DNA of 64,000 nucleotides, taken from contig NZ_RZMZ01000016.1 in assembly GCF_003992675.1 (NCBI RefSeq), positions 186,001 to 250,000 on the forward strand, read 5' to 3'. A program made the position numbers and the translations under genes. This DNA comes from Flagellimonas marinaquae (lineage in GTDB: Bacteria > Bacteroidota > Bacteroidia > Flavobacteriales > Flavobacteriaceae). Numbering within the stretch: the stretch's first letter is position 1; each line of letters starts with the position of its first letter. Below are positions 1 through 8,834 of the stretch, one piece after another. The notes beneath the pieces were generated by a model. The model was given only the letters and a program-made list of their open reading frames with translations. It was not told where the DNA came from and did not search any database.

Positions 1-87
1 ATGAATTCTTCCAAACATTTGGCGGAGGACCAAGTGGCCGTTTCCAATTTGGATATTTTGTCTGCTATTGTGCGTGCCGTTAAATAA
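1..87 (+). CDS. 3' end of an unidentified gene (partial)
   Basis: Reading frame 1 is open from the window edge to a TAA at 85-87 and encodes about 27 residues ending in DILSAIVRAVK. Codon choice (TTG for Leu, GCC, GTG, AAA) matches the neighbouring genes, and the other two frames give less protein-like sequence. The ATG at base 1 is probably an internal Met or chance. Too little is present to name a family. The next gene on the same strand starts 54 bases later with no terminator between. Confidence 0.45.
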   Translation: MNSSKHLAEDQVAVSNLDILSAIVRAVK

Positions 88-121
88 ATTTAAAAACCAC
101 TGTTTAATAGTAGATTAGCCC

Positions 122-129
122 TAATTTTG
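122..129 (+). promoter_or_regulatory. -7 element for the metallophosphoesterase gene
   Basis: TAATTTTG fits the Bacteroidota housekeeping -7 consensus TAnnTTTG. No clean -33 TTG lies 19-21 bases upstream, so the promoter is tentative. Transcription would begin only about 6 bases before the ATG at 142. Confidence 0.35.
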
Positions 130-141
130 TAAAAAAATTGT

Positions 142-1374
142 ATGTCCCGATTTATCGTTTTGGCAGTTCTCTATGTGGTGTTGGCCGTTTATGGCTTTCA
201 GGCATTCCGGACACTTTTTAAGAGCCCGTTGATGCAATGGAGTTACGTAGTGCTCTTTTTGGCTGCCTTGATTTTCTTGACCGTTAAGGTAATGACCTAC
301 GACCCTGGTGATGGCTTTAAGGGTACTGCTGCCATTGCGGGTACCATTTTTGCCGCTTTCTTTTTGTTGGCCTTGGTATTGGGTTTCTTTCTATTGTTGG
401 AAGATATAATCCGTGTTATAGGTTATGGGTACAACAAGATTGTAGGGATTTCAGATTCGGATGCCGGGTATTTTCCTTCGCGAAGAAAATTTATTAGTGG
501 TATTGCCCTTGGTTTGGCAGCATTGCCTTTTGGGGCGTTGTTGTACGGCATGTACCGTGGTAAATATAATTATCAAGTACTAAAATATGAGCTGGAGTTC
601 GACGACCTTCCGGATGCCTTCCACAATTATCAAATCACACAGATTTCCGATGTGCATAGCGGTAGTTTTGATGATTATAAAAAAGTGGAATATGGGGTCA
701 ATCTGATCAACGAACAACAGAGTGATGTCATCTTTTTTACTGGGGATATTGTGAACAACCGCTCCACGGAGTTGGAGCCTTGGAAGGAGGTTTTTTCCCG
801 TTTGGAGGCCAAGGATGGATTGTATTCCATTTTGGGCAATCACGATTATGGGGATTATGCTGTTTGGGATACCGAAGAGGAGAAAGCACAAAACTTGGAG
901 GATTTAAAGGCCATGCAAAAGGAAATGGGCTTTGATCTCTTGTTGAACTCCAACCGCTTTTTGGAGAAAGATGGCCAAAAAATTGCATTGGTAGGCGTAG
1001 AAAATTGGGGTAGAGGTGGCTTCAAGAAGGCCGGCGATTTACAAAAGGCAAAAGAAGGTGTTTCCCCAAAGGATTTTAAAATATTGTTGAGCCACGATCC
1101 CTCCCATTGGGAAGATGTGGTGCTCCATGACGACTACCATTTCCATTTGACCTTAAGCGGGCATACGCATGGAATGCAGTTCGGTGTGGAAATTCCAGGT
1201 TGGGTGAAGTGGAGCCCTGTTAAATGGCGCTATAAATATTGGGCAGGTATCTACAAAGAGTTGGACCAATTCATCAATGTGAACAGAGGTTTTGGTTTTA
1301 TAGGTTACCCTGGCCGTTTTGGCATTTGGCCGGAGATTTCCGTAATCACTTTAAAAAAGAGGGGGCTAACATAA
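142..1374 (+). CDS. membrane-anchored metallophosphoesterase (YkuE/YaeI-like)
   Basis: A 410-residue calcineurin-like phosphoesterase with a membrane-embedded N-terminus. Hydrophobic segments lie near residues 4-24, 34-52, 64-90 and 117-138, followed by the phosphoesterase domain from about 160. The dinuclear metal site is complete: D170-x-H172, G201-D202, G232-NHD235, H318 in SHDPSHW and GHTHG at 340-344. This arrangement is that of the YkuE/YaeI branch; YaeI and LpxH-type relatives act on nucleotide-diphospho-lipids, so a lipid-linked substrate is possible but is inference. The start gives a normal first membrane helix and lies just after a -7 element. The next gene begins 85 bases downstream with its own promoter-like element. 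Confidence 0.88.
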   Translation: MSRFIVLAVLYVVLAVYGFQAFRTLFKSPLMQWSYVVLFLAALIFLTVKVMTYDPGDGFKGTAAIAGTIFAAFFLLALVLGFFLLLEDIIRVIGYGYNKIVGISDSDAGYFPSRRKFISGIALGLAALPFGALLYGMYRGKYNYQVLKYELEFDDLPDAFHNYQITQISDVHSGSFDDYKKVEYGVNLINEQQSDVIFFTGDIVNNRSTELEPWKEVFSRLEAKDGLYSILGNHDYGDYAVWDTEEEKAQNLEDLKAMQKEMGFDLLLNSNRFLEKDGQKIALVGVENWGRGGFKKAGDLQKAKEGVSPKDFKILLSHDPSHWEDVVLHDDYHFHLTLSGHTHGMQFGVEIPGWVKWSPVKWRYKYWAGIYKELDQFINVNRGFGFIGYPGRFGIWPEISVITLKKRGLT

Positions 1375-1432
1375 ATGGATTCCCTACGGTTGTCTAAAGT
1401 CCACGGACTGTAAAAACATTCACATTTTTTCT

Positions 1433-1440
1433 TACATTTG
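1433..1440 (+). promoter_or_regulatory. -7 element for the thioredoxin-like gene
   Basis: TACATTTG matches TAnnTTTG exactly, 19 bases before the ATG at 1460. The -33 region is weak (CTG near 1408-1410). Confidence 0.45.
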
Positions 1441-1459
1441 ACTGTAAACCTTAGAATAC

Positions 1460-1759
1460 ATGTCCAAATTCGGAGAACTCATAGATTTACAGGTCCCAGT
1501 TTTGTTAGACTTTTATGCGGAATGGAACGAGCAATCGACCGCCATGCATCCCGTGCTGAGCGATGTGGCAGCTGCCCTCGGTGACAAGGGCAAGGTCATA
1601 AAGATTGACGTGGACAAAAACAAGGAACTTTCCCAAGCCTTGCGAATTAAAGGACTTCCTACCTTGATGATCTATAAAAAAGGGGAGATGGTATGGCGGC
1701 AGAGCGGTGAGCAGGACGCCAACACATTGATTGGAATCCTTAATGAATATATCAAATAA
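1460..1759 (+). CDS. thioredoxin-fold protein lacking the active-site cysteines
   Basis: A 99-residue single-domain thioredoxin. The fold signature is intact: VLLDFYAEW (residues 14-22), the KIDVDKN strand near 48-54 and the cis-proline loop GLPTLMIYKKG with P67. At the position of W-C-G-P-C it reads W22-N-E-Q-S26, and the protein has no cysteine at all. It therefore cannot act as a disulfide reductase; a binding or chaperone role is an inference. There is no signal peptide, so it is cytoplasmic. Length is normal for thioredoxin. A shared terminator separates it from the convergent DUF2723 gene. Confidence 0.85.
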   Translation: MSKFGELIDLQVPVLLDFYAEWNEQSTAMHPVLSDVAAALGDKGKVIKIDVDKNKELSQALRIKGLPTLMIYKKGEMVWRQSGEQDANTLIGILNEYIK

Positions 1760-1764
1760 AAAAA

Positions 1765-1782
1765 GCGAGGTGTTGGCCTCGC
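1765..1782. terminator. bidirectional intrinsic terminator
   Basis: GCGAGG-TGTTGG-CCTCGC, flanked by an A-run on the left and TTTTTTT on the right, so it can stop transcription from both convergent genes. The stem extends by A:T pairs. Confidence 0.9.
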
Positions 1783-1792
1783 TTTTTTTATG

Positions 1793-4700
1793 CTATTGTT
1801 CTTCTTCTGGGATAATGGATTCCGGAATAGTATCGGGTGCATCCAATAGAACAGAATCTTCCATATCCGGGTCTATGGGAATGGGTTCATCCATTACATC
1901 CTCTTCTTCATCTACAAATTGGGAGAACATATCGATGTATTCATTGAAGATGATAGTTTCAGACTCGGCCAGTTCTTTGTCCCCGTTTTCAATGAGGATG
2001 TCGATGTTCCTTCGGTAGGCCTGCATATCGGACAGGATGTCGTCTATTTTATCGTATTGCTCATCCAAGGGAATGTTGGCGTAATATTCCAGATGTTCCT
2101 GATATACTTTCTTGAGTTTGCCGAACAGCTCACGGGCCTTTTCGGTTTCGCCCACTTTGTAATAGCCATCCACAAAAGGTTCCACAAAGGCATAGAAACC
2201 ATAGTGGTCCACAGGCATATTGTCCATGGCAATATTGATAACATCCTTCGCCTTATCAATCTTGTTTTCCGCAATCATGGTCTCCATCAATCGAGCCAAA
2301 TTACTGCGGAAGGAAAGCCCCTGTGAGCGGGTTTGTGGATCGTGGTAAATATCATCACTACCAGAGTTGCCCCAATCCCAATCCTTTACAATGTCGTACA
2401 TCAACTCGGAATCGATGCGTCCCATTTCGAAGGAATTACGGTTAGGGGTTTTTATCGGAACCAATTTGTATACCAGACCATCCAATTGGAGGTAATCCTT
2501 CATCCAAATATATTCGGCACTGTCAAAACTTCCTCCGGAGAAATAGATGGGTCGTTTCCAATCGTTGTTGGCAATAAGGTCCAGCATCATAATCCTGTTT
2601 TTGGCCAAAGCGCTTTGAGGCAGGTCAATATCGATGTAATCCACAATAAGTGCAGAATCCTTTTCCTTTACCAATCCGCTTTCCAGCACATTTTGCTTGT
2701 TGACCGGAATCCTGATTTTATTGGTAGGATAGTACACAATATCCAAGGTGCTTTCTGAGTAATTGCTCAAATCGGCTCCTTGATTGGACAAGATGTGCCT
2801 GAATTTTGTCTGGGGCTTGTCGCTGCCTATCCAGTTTACAAAATCCTTGATGTTCCACCTATTATCGGTGATGCCTTGATAGTAAACCGCATCTCGGGTT
2901 CCGTAGCTGTACTTGTCATGCGTCAATTGTGACGGGATGGGGTCGCTTTCATACGCCTTTCGTTTCATTTGGTCGATGTACCAGTCGGTAGCGAAAAGGC
3001 TTGTGTTGATGACACGGACATCTGTTCTGTAATTTTCAATTTCCTGTGCGTACCAAATGGGGAAGGTGTCGTTGTCGCCAATGGTAAACAAGATGGCACC
3101 TGCGTCCTCTTGGCAGGAATCCAAATAGGCTTTTGCGGTTGCCGGGGCGGTATATCTGCCAGAACGATCATGATCATCCCAGTTTTGGAAGGCCATCAAC
3201 AATGGTACGGCCAACAAGCAAATCGTGGTTATGGCCGGTGCAGCAATTTTGGCGGATATCAACTTTTTAAATTCTTCAAACAGTCCATAAACCCCGATGC
3301 CTATCCAAATACAGAAGACATAAAAAGAACCTACGAGGGAATAATCCCTTTCCCGTGGCTGGAAGATATAGGGATTCGTATAAAATTGAATGGCAAGGCC
3401 TGTGAACATGAAGAACACGAAGAGTATCCAGAACTGTTTCGGGTTACGTGATATTTGGAACACAATGCCCAAAATGCCCAAAAGCAAGGGCAAAAAGAAA
3501 TAGGTGTTGCGTCCCTTGTTGTTCTTCCAGTCGCTTGGCAGGTTTTCTTGGCTTCCCAATCGGATGCTGTCAATAAAATTGATACCGCTAAGCCAATTTC
3601 CGTTTTCATCATACCTTCCCTGCACATCGTTCTGCTTCCCGACAAAATTCCACATAAAGTAGCGCATGTACATATAGCTGAACTGGAAATCAAAAAGATA
3701 CTCCAGGTTTTGGCCCAAAGTTGGGGGCTGTACCTCGATATATTCCCCGAACTCCCTTAAAAAGCGGATATATTGTTCGGTGTCCAGCTCTCCTTGGGAG
3801 TAAGCTGTTTTAAACTGGTTGACGGCTTCCCGTAGATCATTGTTGGAGATATATTCGGATTTTATCCGAAAATCCAAGGCACCGAAATATTTCATGTAAT
3901 TCTCAGCATGCTGGTCGCTCCACATCCGCGGCAAAAGGCCCACGTGTTTTTCATTGGGTCCGGGTATGGCGCCCTTGTAATGGTTCACCACCACATATTT
4001 TCCGAGCTCTAGGTCTTTTTCGTACTTGGGGCTATCGTCCCGGTCCTCTCCCGAAGGTGCAAAGGCATCCGAATAATAGGCCCCATACACTGGGCTGTCC
4101 ACTCCAGGGTACTGTTCCCTATTGTAGTAGGCCAAAAGGGCCCGTGCATCGGCAGGGTTATTTTCATTCACCACCGTTTTGGCATTTGCCCGGATAGGTA
4201 GCATCAACCAAGAGGAGAACCCTAGAATGAGGAACATGAGGCATAATACCACGATATTGGCATTGTAGTAATTATACTTTCGGGTATACTTCAAACCAAA
4301 ATAGAAGGCGGCTACAAAAAGCAGCCCCATGATGATGGATCCTGAATTAAAGGGTAGTCCAATCTCGTTGATAAAAAATACTTCGCTCCAACCAAAAAGC
4401 TCCAAAACGTAGGTCAAGGAGAATTTGTAGACCAAAATCAAAATGCCGACAACGATGATATTGGCCAGCAAGAAGTTTTTGACGGTGGTGGTTTTGTATT
4501 TTTTGAAGTAATAGAGCAGCCCTATGGAGGGAATAGCCAAAAAGCCCATGAACTGTATCCCGAAGGTAAGGCCAACCACAAAGGAAATGAGCATGAGCCA
4601 ACGGTGCCCACGTGGATCGCCCAGATTGTCTGTCCATTTGAGTCCCAACCAAAGCAAAAGTGCCATGATCAGACTGGCCATACCGTATACTTCGGTCTCT

Positions 4701-5131
4701 ACTGCATTGAACCAAAAACTATCTGAAAAGGTAAAAGCAAGCGCACCGACCAGTCCACTTCCCAAAATGGCAATGGCATTACTATTGTTTATTTCGGCCT
4801 TTTTTCCGACCAACTTGCCCACTAGGTTGGTAATGGTCCAGAAGGTGAACAATACGGCAAAGGCGCTGGAAACGATGGACACCGAGTTGACCATAAGTGC
4901 GATCTTGGTTTCATCCCCAAAGGCGAACATGGCAAAAAATGCTCCGATCATTTGCAGCAAAGGTGCTCCCGGTGGGTGCCCTACCTGCAACTTGGCAGCG
5001 GTGGAAATGTATTCCCCTGCGTCCCAAAAACTTCCCGTGGGTTCTACCGTTAGAGCGTACACTATAAGTGCTATTGCGAAGGAAACCCACCCAAGGATGG
5101 TATCCCATTTTTTGAAGTCTTTTGCAAACAT
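1793..5131 (-). CDS. DUF2723 polytopic membrane protein (TMEM260-like GT-C family)
   Basis: A 1112-residue protein with a DUF2723 N-terminal half: at least ten hydrophobic helices within residues 10-650, then a soluble C-terminal half with helical repeat-like sequence and a very acidic end. The hallmark stretch EPTGSFWDAGEY (residues 30-41), with D37 and E40, is followed by GHPPGAP at 51-57; acidic residues here form the active site in GT-C glycosyltransferases. The human relative TMEM260 is a protein O-mannosyltransferase, so a role in glycosylating exported proteins is plausible, but sugar donor and target are not shown. The gene stands alone: convergent with the thioredoxin-like gene and divergent from tRNA-Gln. 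Confidence 0.85.
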   Translation of the reverse strand: MFAKDFKKWDTILGWVSFAIALIVYALTVEPTGSFWDAGEYISTAAKLQVGHPPGAPLLQMIGAFFAMFAFGDETKIALMVNSVSIVSSAFAVLFTFWTITNLVGKLVGKKAEINNSNAIAILGSGLVGALAFTFSDSFWFNAVETEVYGMASLIMALLLWLGLKWTDNLGDPRGHRWLMLISFVVGLTFGIQFMGFLAIPSIGLLYYFKKYKTTTVKNFLLANIIVVGILILVYKFSLTYVLELFGWSEVFFINEIGLPFNSGSIIMGLLFVAAFYFGLKYTRKYNYYNANIVVLCLMFLILGFSSWLMLPIRANAKTVVNENNPADARALLAYYNREQYPGVDSPVYGAYYSDAFAPSGEDRDDSPKYEKDLELGKYVVVNHYKGAIPGPNEKHVGLLPRMWSDQHAENYMKYFGALDFRIKSEYISNNDLREAVNQFKTAYSQGELDTEQYIRFLREFGEYIEVQPPTLGQNLEYLFDFQFSYMYMRYFMWNFVGKQNDVQGRYDENGNWLSGINFIDSIRLGSQENLPSDWKNNKGRNTYFFLPLLLGILGIVFQISRNPKQFWILFVFFMFTGLAIQFYTNPYIFQPRERDYSLVGSFYVFCIWIGIGVYGLFEEFKKLISAKIAAPAITTICLLAVPLLMAFQNWDDHDRSGRYTAPATAKAYLDSCQEDAGAILFTIGDNDTFPIWYAQEIENYRTDVRVINTSLFATDWYIDQMKRKAYESDPIPSQLTHDKYSYGTRDAVYYQGITDNRWNIKDFVNWIGSDKPQTKFRHILSNQGADLSNYSESTLDIVYYPTNKIRIPVNKQNVLESGLVKEKDSALIVDYIDIDLPQSALAKNRIMMLDLIANNDWKRPIYFSGGSFDSAEYIWMKDYLQLDGLVYKLVPIKTPNRNSFEMGRIDSELMYDIVKDWDWGNSGSDDIYHDPQTRSQGLSFRSNLARLMETMIAENKIDKAKDVINIAMDNMPVDHYGFYAFVEPFVDGYYKVGETEKARELFGKLKKVYQEHLEYYANIPLDEQYDKIDDILSDMQAYRRNIDILIENGDKELAESETIIFNEYIDMFSQFVDEEEDVMDEPIPIDPDMEDSVLLDAPDTIPESIIPEEEQ

Positions 5132-5253
5132 AATAGTTGGTTATTAACCGAATTGTGGCGAATTTAGTAAATCTAGGACAGAAGCCTAGCCCTTTTTGGA
5201 AAACCTTTAACACGGGAATGGGATAAAAATCGCGTGTATTCTTTTCAAAAATA

Positions 5254-5284
5254 TTTGTTGATACCAAAGTTTGTTTTAAATTTG
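5254..5284 (+). promoter_or_regulatory. promoter of tRNA-Gln
   Basis: TTTG (5254-5257), a 19-base spacer and TAAATTTG (5277-5284) match the Bacteroidota housekeeping consensus in full. It ends 38 bases before the tRNA. Confidence 0.75.
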
Positions 5285-5322
5285 CACGCTCAAAAGCTGA
5301 TAGCATTTAGCTTTTATGGTAC

Positions 5323-5394
5323 TGGCCTATGGTGTAATTGGTAACACAGCTGATTTTGGTTCAGTCGTTCAAGGTTCGAGTCCTTGTAGGCCAA
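5323..5394 (+). tRNA. tRNA-Gln (anticodon TTG)
   Basis: A 72-base cloverleaf. The acceptor arm TGGCCTA (5323-5329) pairs with TAGGCCA (5387-5393) and is followed by discriminator A. The anticodon stem GCTGA/TCAGT holds a seven-base loop TTTTGGT with anticodon TTG, and the T arm contains GGTTCGAGTCC. CCA is not encoded. The weak U1-A72 pair is typical of glutamine tRNAs. Confidence 0.95.
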
Positions 5395-5401
5395 CGAAAA
5401 T

Positions 5402-5428
5402 GCCCCGCAAAATGAACATTTGCGGGGC
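5402..5428. terminator. terminator after tRNA-Gln
   Basis: GCCCCGCAAA (5402-5411), a seven-base loop and TTTGCGGGGC (5419-5428), then TTTTATTTTT. It lies between tRNA-Gln and the convergent protease gene and probably serves mainly the tRNA. Confidence 0.88.
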
Positions 5429-5456
5429 TTTTATTTTTGGGTCATGCTATAATTGA

Positions 5457-7913
5457 CTATTCACTATCGAAGAGCGCATCGATTTTGGCAATGGCATTTT
5501 CGTAGTGATACTTGGTCATTGTATCCACATTCGCATTTTTGGCCCTGTTCAGGGTTCTTTTCAGTGTAGCGAGCTCTCCGCGTACCAGCGTTCGCACATC
5601 AGAAGTTTCCACGTTATAATTGGAAACACCATCTTCGGTGAGCAAATCCGCCATCTGTTCCAAATAAGTGTTTTGCAGGTTTCTGCGGTACAGTTCCACA
5701 TTTCTGTTTCGATACGCTTCGCTCCACAGCCCTTTTCTTAAATCGCTCAACATTTCGTAAGCGCTGTAATTGTCGTCTTGGGTCGTTTCGGAATTGATCA
5801 ACCTGCCCAAGGTGCGCAGTCCCATCAACTGGTTGAGTTGCGAAGCTTGTACCCTTCGTATCTTTTCAAAGTATGCCGTATGGTCAATGTTCTGCAGTAC
5901 GGAAGTGTCTAAAAGCCATTTGGGTGTTTCAAAAATGTTTTCCTGTAACCACTCCATCGATTTACGCTGTTCCTCTGCGCTGAGGGCTGTATAGACCGTA
6001 CCTTCTTGTTCTGGGGTCTTGATGTTTTCATACACACCTCCAACGTTGCGGGCCACATGCCGCACATATCGATTGAAAACTCCCAAAAGTTCCCCGTAAA
6101 GTTCTTCCAAATCGTCATAATCGTTGGTTTGGTCCGAGGTCCACGAAGGTAGTTGTGTCATTACATATTTTAAATTTTTGATGCCGTAAGTGCTCCCTTT
6201 TATGGGGTCATCACCAATGCACTCTGTCTGCGATTGCGGGTCAAAATAACTGGACTGACGGCCATATTTGAATTTGGGGTCTCCTGCTTTTTCCAAAATC
6301 CATTGGTTCAGCACCTCTTTTTCGTCCTCAGGTTCTTGGATGTTGGGCAGCCATCTGTATCCCCAATTGACGGCATAGTGATCGTAGGGTCCCATTTGGC
6401 GAATGAAACGGATATTCTCATCCCCAGGCTGTGCCACATAATTGTATCGGGCGTAATCCATGATACTTGCGGCGATACCGTTCTTTTGTGTGAAACTGCC
6501 ACTACGGAGCGAGTCTACGGGATATGCATAACTGGCTGCCATGTTGTGCGGGAAGCCTAGGGCATGTCCGACTTCGTGGGCAATCACCATACGCATCATT
6601 TCGCCGATTTCCTCATCAGGTGTGTCCAAGGTACGTGCCGATGGGTTGGCGGCCCCGGTTTCCAACAAATATCGGTTACGATAGCTGCGAAGGTGATTGT
6701 GGTACCAAATAATATCACTTTCAATAATTTCCCCACTTCTAGGGTCGGATACGCTGGGACCTACCGCATTTCGTGTGGTGCTTGCCACGTACCGCACTAC
6801 GGAATAACGGATGTCCTCGGGACTAAACTCTGGGTCCTCCTCTGGGGTTGGCGCGTCCTTGGCGATTATCGCATTTTTGAATCCTGCCGTTTCAAAAGGT
6901 TTTTGCCAGTCTTCGATACCTTGTTTAATGTATTTTTGAAGGTTTTCCGGTGTCCCAGGGTCCAAATAGTAGACAATGGGTTTTACAGGCTCTACCAATT
7001 CGCCCCGTGCATAGGCTTCTGGGTCTTTGGGTTCCAATCGCCAACGGCGAATATATCTTTTTTGGTCGGCCTTTAGCTTTGGGCTGCCATAATCAATTTG
7101 TGAAACCGTAAAGAAGCCTACCCGTGGATCGTCCAATCTAGGTGTCATGGGTTCTTCGGGCAACAATATCATGGATTGGTTCATTTGCAGGCTGATGGAA
7201 CCTGTGTCCGAAAAAGAGGGCGGTTCGGAAGCATCGTAGGTAAAATCTTGTTTGACCTCAATGTTTTCAGGAAAACTCTTAATGCTGTTGATGAAACTAC
7301 GGGACTGGTCCAGTTTTTTGACCTTGTAGCGTTGCCTTAACCTGGAGGATAATCCGCTGATAGCTGCCACATCGGTGGTAAAGAGTTTATCCACTTGAAT
7401 TACCGCGGCAGTGGAATCTGCATTGAAGGCTTTGATATCAAAAGCAAACAATATGGGTTCAAAATTGTTGACTTTCACCGAACTGCTAATGGCCTTGCTG
7501 CTGTCGGCAATGTTGGAATACGATATTACCCGAAGTAAAATCTTGTTTTGGTAGCGTTGCCAGTGCACCACTTGCTCATTGGTCTTTGATCCCGCATTGA
7601 CGTAACCTCCTCCAAGGTTATCGGGGATTTGAGCTATCCGGCTTACCCAAAGCATGTCCTTTTCCAACAGGTTGAAGGGAATTTCGTAAAAGTAATCCTG
7701 TTCGATTTGGTGAACTTTGAACAAGCCTTCGTCGGTAATGGCATCCTCGGTGACGACATCACCATATTTTTTGATGCCGTTTTTGTCTTTTTTAGGTTTT
7801 TCTGCAGTGGCTTCCTTTTTGGTTTTACTCTTCTTCTTGCCAAAAAGTTGGGCTTGGCCAGAATGGGTCAATACAATGGAAAAGAGTCCAAAAATCAGGA
7901 GTTTTTTAATCAT
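5457..7913 (-). CDS. secreted zinc metalloprotease, DUF5117/DUF5118 type
   Basis: An 818-residue exported protein with signal peptide at residues 1-21 (ending SGQAQ) and a lysine-rich linker. The zinc site is HEVGHALGFPH: H446, E447, H450, G453 and H456, the extended HExxHxxGxxH of metzincins, with a following SIMDYARYNY as the likely Met-turn. Regions before and after correspond to the DUF5118 and DUF5117 segments that flank this peptidase core in Bacteroidota proteins. Substrate is unknown; periplasmic or surface protein turnover is inference. No type IX C-terminal domain is apparent. The gene has its own leader and no obvious partner. Length is normal for the family. Confidence 0.88.
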   Translation of the reverse strand: MIKKLLIFGLFSIVLTHSGQAQLFGKKKSKTKKEATAEKPKKDKNGIKKYGDVVTEDAITDEGLFKVHQIEQDYFYEIPFNLLEKDMLWVSRIAQIPDNLGGGYVNAGSKTNEQVVHWQRYQNKILLRVISYSNIADSSKAISSSVKVNNFEPILFAFDIKAFNADSTAAVIQVDKLFTTDVAAISGLSSRLRQRYKVKKLDQSRSFINSIKSFPENIEVKQDFTYDASEPPSFSDTGSISLQMNQSMILLPEEPMTPRLDDPRVGFFTVSQIDYGSPKLKADQKRYIRRWRLEPKDPEAYARGELVEPVKPIVYYLDPGTPENLQKYIKQGIEDWQKPFETAGFKNAIIAKDAPTPEEDPEFSPEDIRYSVVRYVASTTRNAVGPSVSDPRSGEIIESDIIWYHNHLRSYRNRYLLETGAANPSARTLDTPDEEIGEMMRMVIAHEVGHALGFPHNMAASYAYPVDSLRSGSFTQKNGIAASIMDYARYNYVAQPGDENIRFIRQMGPYDHYAVNWGYRWLPNIQEPEDEKEVLNQWILEKAGDPKFKYGRQSSYFDPQSQTECIGDDPIKGSTYGIKNLKYVMTQLPSWTSDQTNDYDDLEELYGELLGVFNRYVRHVARNVGGVYENIKTPEQEGTVYTALSAEEQRKSMEWLQENIFETPKWLLDTSVLQNIDHTAYFEKIRRVQASQLNQLMGLRTLGRLINSETTQDDNYSAYEMLSDLRKGLWSEAYRNRNVELYRRNLQNTYLEQMADLLTEDGVSNYNVETSDVRTLVRGELATLKRTLNRAKNANVDTMTKYHYENAIAKIDALFDSE

Positions 7914-8099
7914 GGTGGGTTATAATTTAGATTCCAAAAGGGGACAAAGTAGGAAAAAGTAAGCTAACCTATTTTCTTTTTATGAAAGATTAACAAGTGG
8001 ACCCTTGTGAGCGAATTTTGGAGATAATTTTCGTCCTAGAATGCTAAATAGTTGGTTCAAGAAAAGATAAGAGCCACTGTTGGTAAAGTCAATTTGTTG

Positions 8100-8702
8100 T
8101 TACACACATTGTTTGTCGGCAGTGGGAATGGGCCTGTAGGTGTAGTATTGGAGCACTTCCTCCAACGCCATTTTAAGCGCCTTGTTTATGGGCATTACCT
8201 TGGTCCCCAATTGAAAATCTATTTGGCCCAGCTGCATATAGTAATCTGTGAACACGGGTACGTACATTCCTTCTGAAATTGCCTTTTGGGTGGCCAGGTA
8301 ATTTTCTTCCTGATTTTCCTTAATGATTTTGCATGTGGCCAAGCGTAGGTTGCCATGCTTGTCGCGGTTGGCCGCGTAGCCGAACAGTCTACAGATAAGG
8401 CCTCTGTGCTTGTAACTGCCACAGTGCCCTTTTCCAACTATGGAAATAGGGTTAAGGATAAAACAGGTCGTTCCCGGATTACCGCTCAAACTCATGAGGG
8501 CATCCTCTGCCTTGCCAGATAAAAAAAGATGGAAAGCCCAGGGTAGAAACTCCAAGGGTGAAGCATCGATATTGGGATAAGTACAACATTTTCCACAACC
8601 CGAAACACAACCAATTCCAGATTTTTTTTGGAATTGTTCGGTTTCTTTCTCCAATTGATCGAACAACCGTTCGACCAATCGGACTTTCTGTTCCAGTGTC
8701 AT
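8100..8702 (-). CDS. YkgJ-type cysteine-cluster protein
   Basis: A 200-residue cytoplasmic protein with the CxxxCxxCC core of the YkgJ metal-chelating domain: C32, C36, C39, C40, then C80, C94, C104 and C124. The family is predicted to bind zinc or an iron-sulfur cluster; no reaction is established. The cysteines are in the usual order. It has its own promoter, so it may be transcribed apart from the upstream cyclase gene (132-base gap). I see no terminator in the 186 bases between its stop and the protease start. Confidence 0.8.
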   Translation of the reverse strand: MTLEQKVRLVERLFDQLEKETEQFQKKSGIGCVSGCGKCCTYPNIDASPLEFLPWAFHLFLSGKAEDALMSLSGNPGTTCFILNPISIVGKGHCGSYKHRGLICRLFGYAANRDKHGNLRLATCKIIKENQEENYLATQKAISEGMYVPVFTDYYMQLGQIDFQLGTKVMPINKALKMALEEVLQYYTYRPIPTADKQCV

Positions 8703-8712
8703 TTTGCGGCAC

Positions 8713-8744
8713 CGAAATTATATCATATTTCGATATGCGATCAA
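8713..8744 (-). promoter_or_regulatory. promoter with embedded palindrome, YkgJ-type gene
   Basis: On the minus strand TTG (8744-8742), a 21-base spacer and TAATTTCG (8720-8713) resemble the housekeeping promoter with one mismatch in the -7. The spacer contains the perfect inverted repeat CATAT-TTCG-ATATG (8724-8737), where a repressor could sit. Transcription would begin about 5 bases before the ATG. Confidence 0.45.
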
Positions 8745-8834
8745 AAAATTTTTAAAAAAATGATGGGATGAAAATCAGGGCTTAAATGGGTAGTTCTTTT
8801 GGCATTCCCGATTTTGATGAAAGTTTGCAAAACT

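Noticed and set aside
1731..2326. Plus-strand open frames of 95 and 135 codons antisense to the DUF2723 gene
   Set aside because: They mirror the well-supported minus-strand gene, lack family motifs and have no promoter; antisense shadows.
5173..5189. CTAGG-N7-CCTAG repeat upstream of the DUF2723 gene
   Set aside because: Five-bp arms, no U-tract and no matching promoter placement; too weak to call an operator or terminator.
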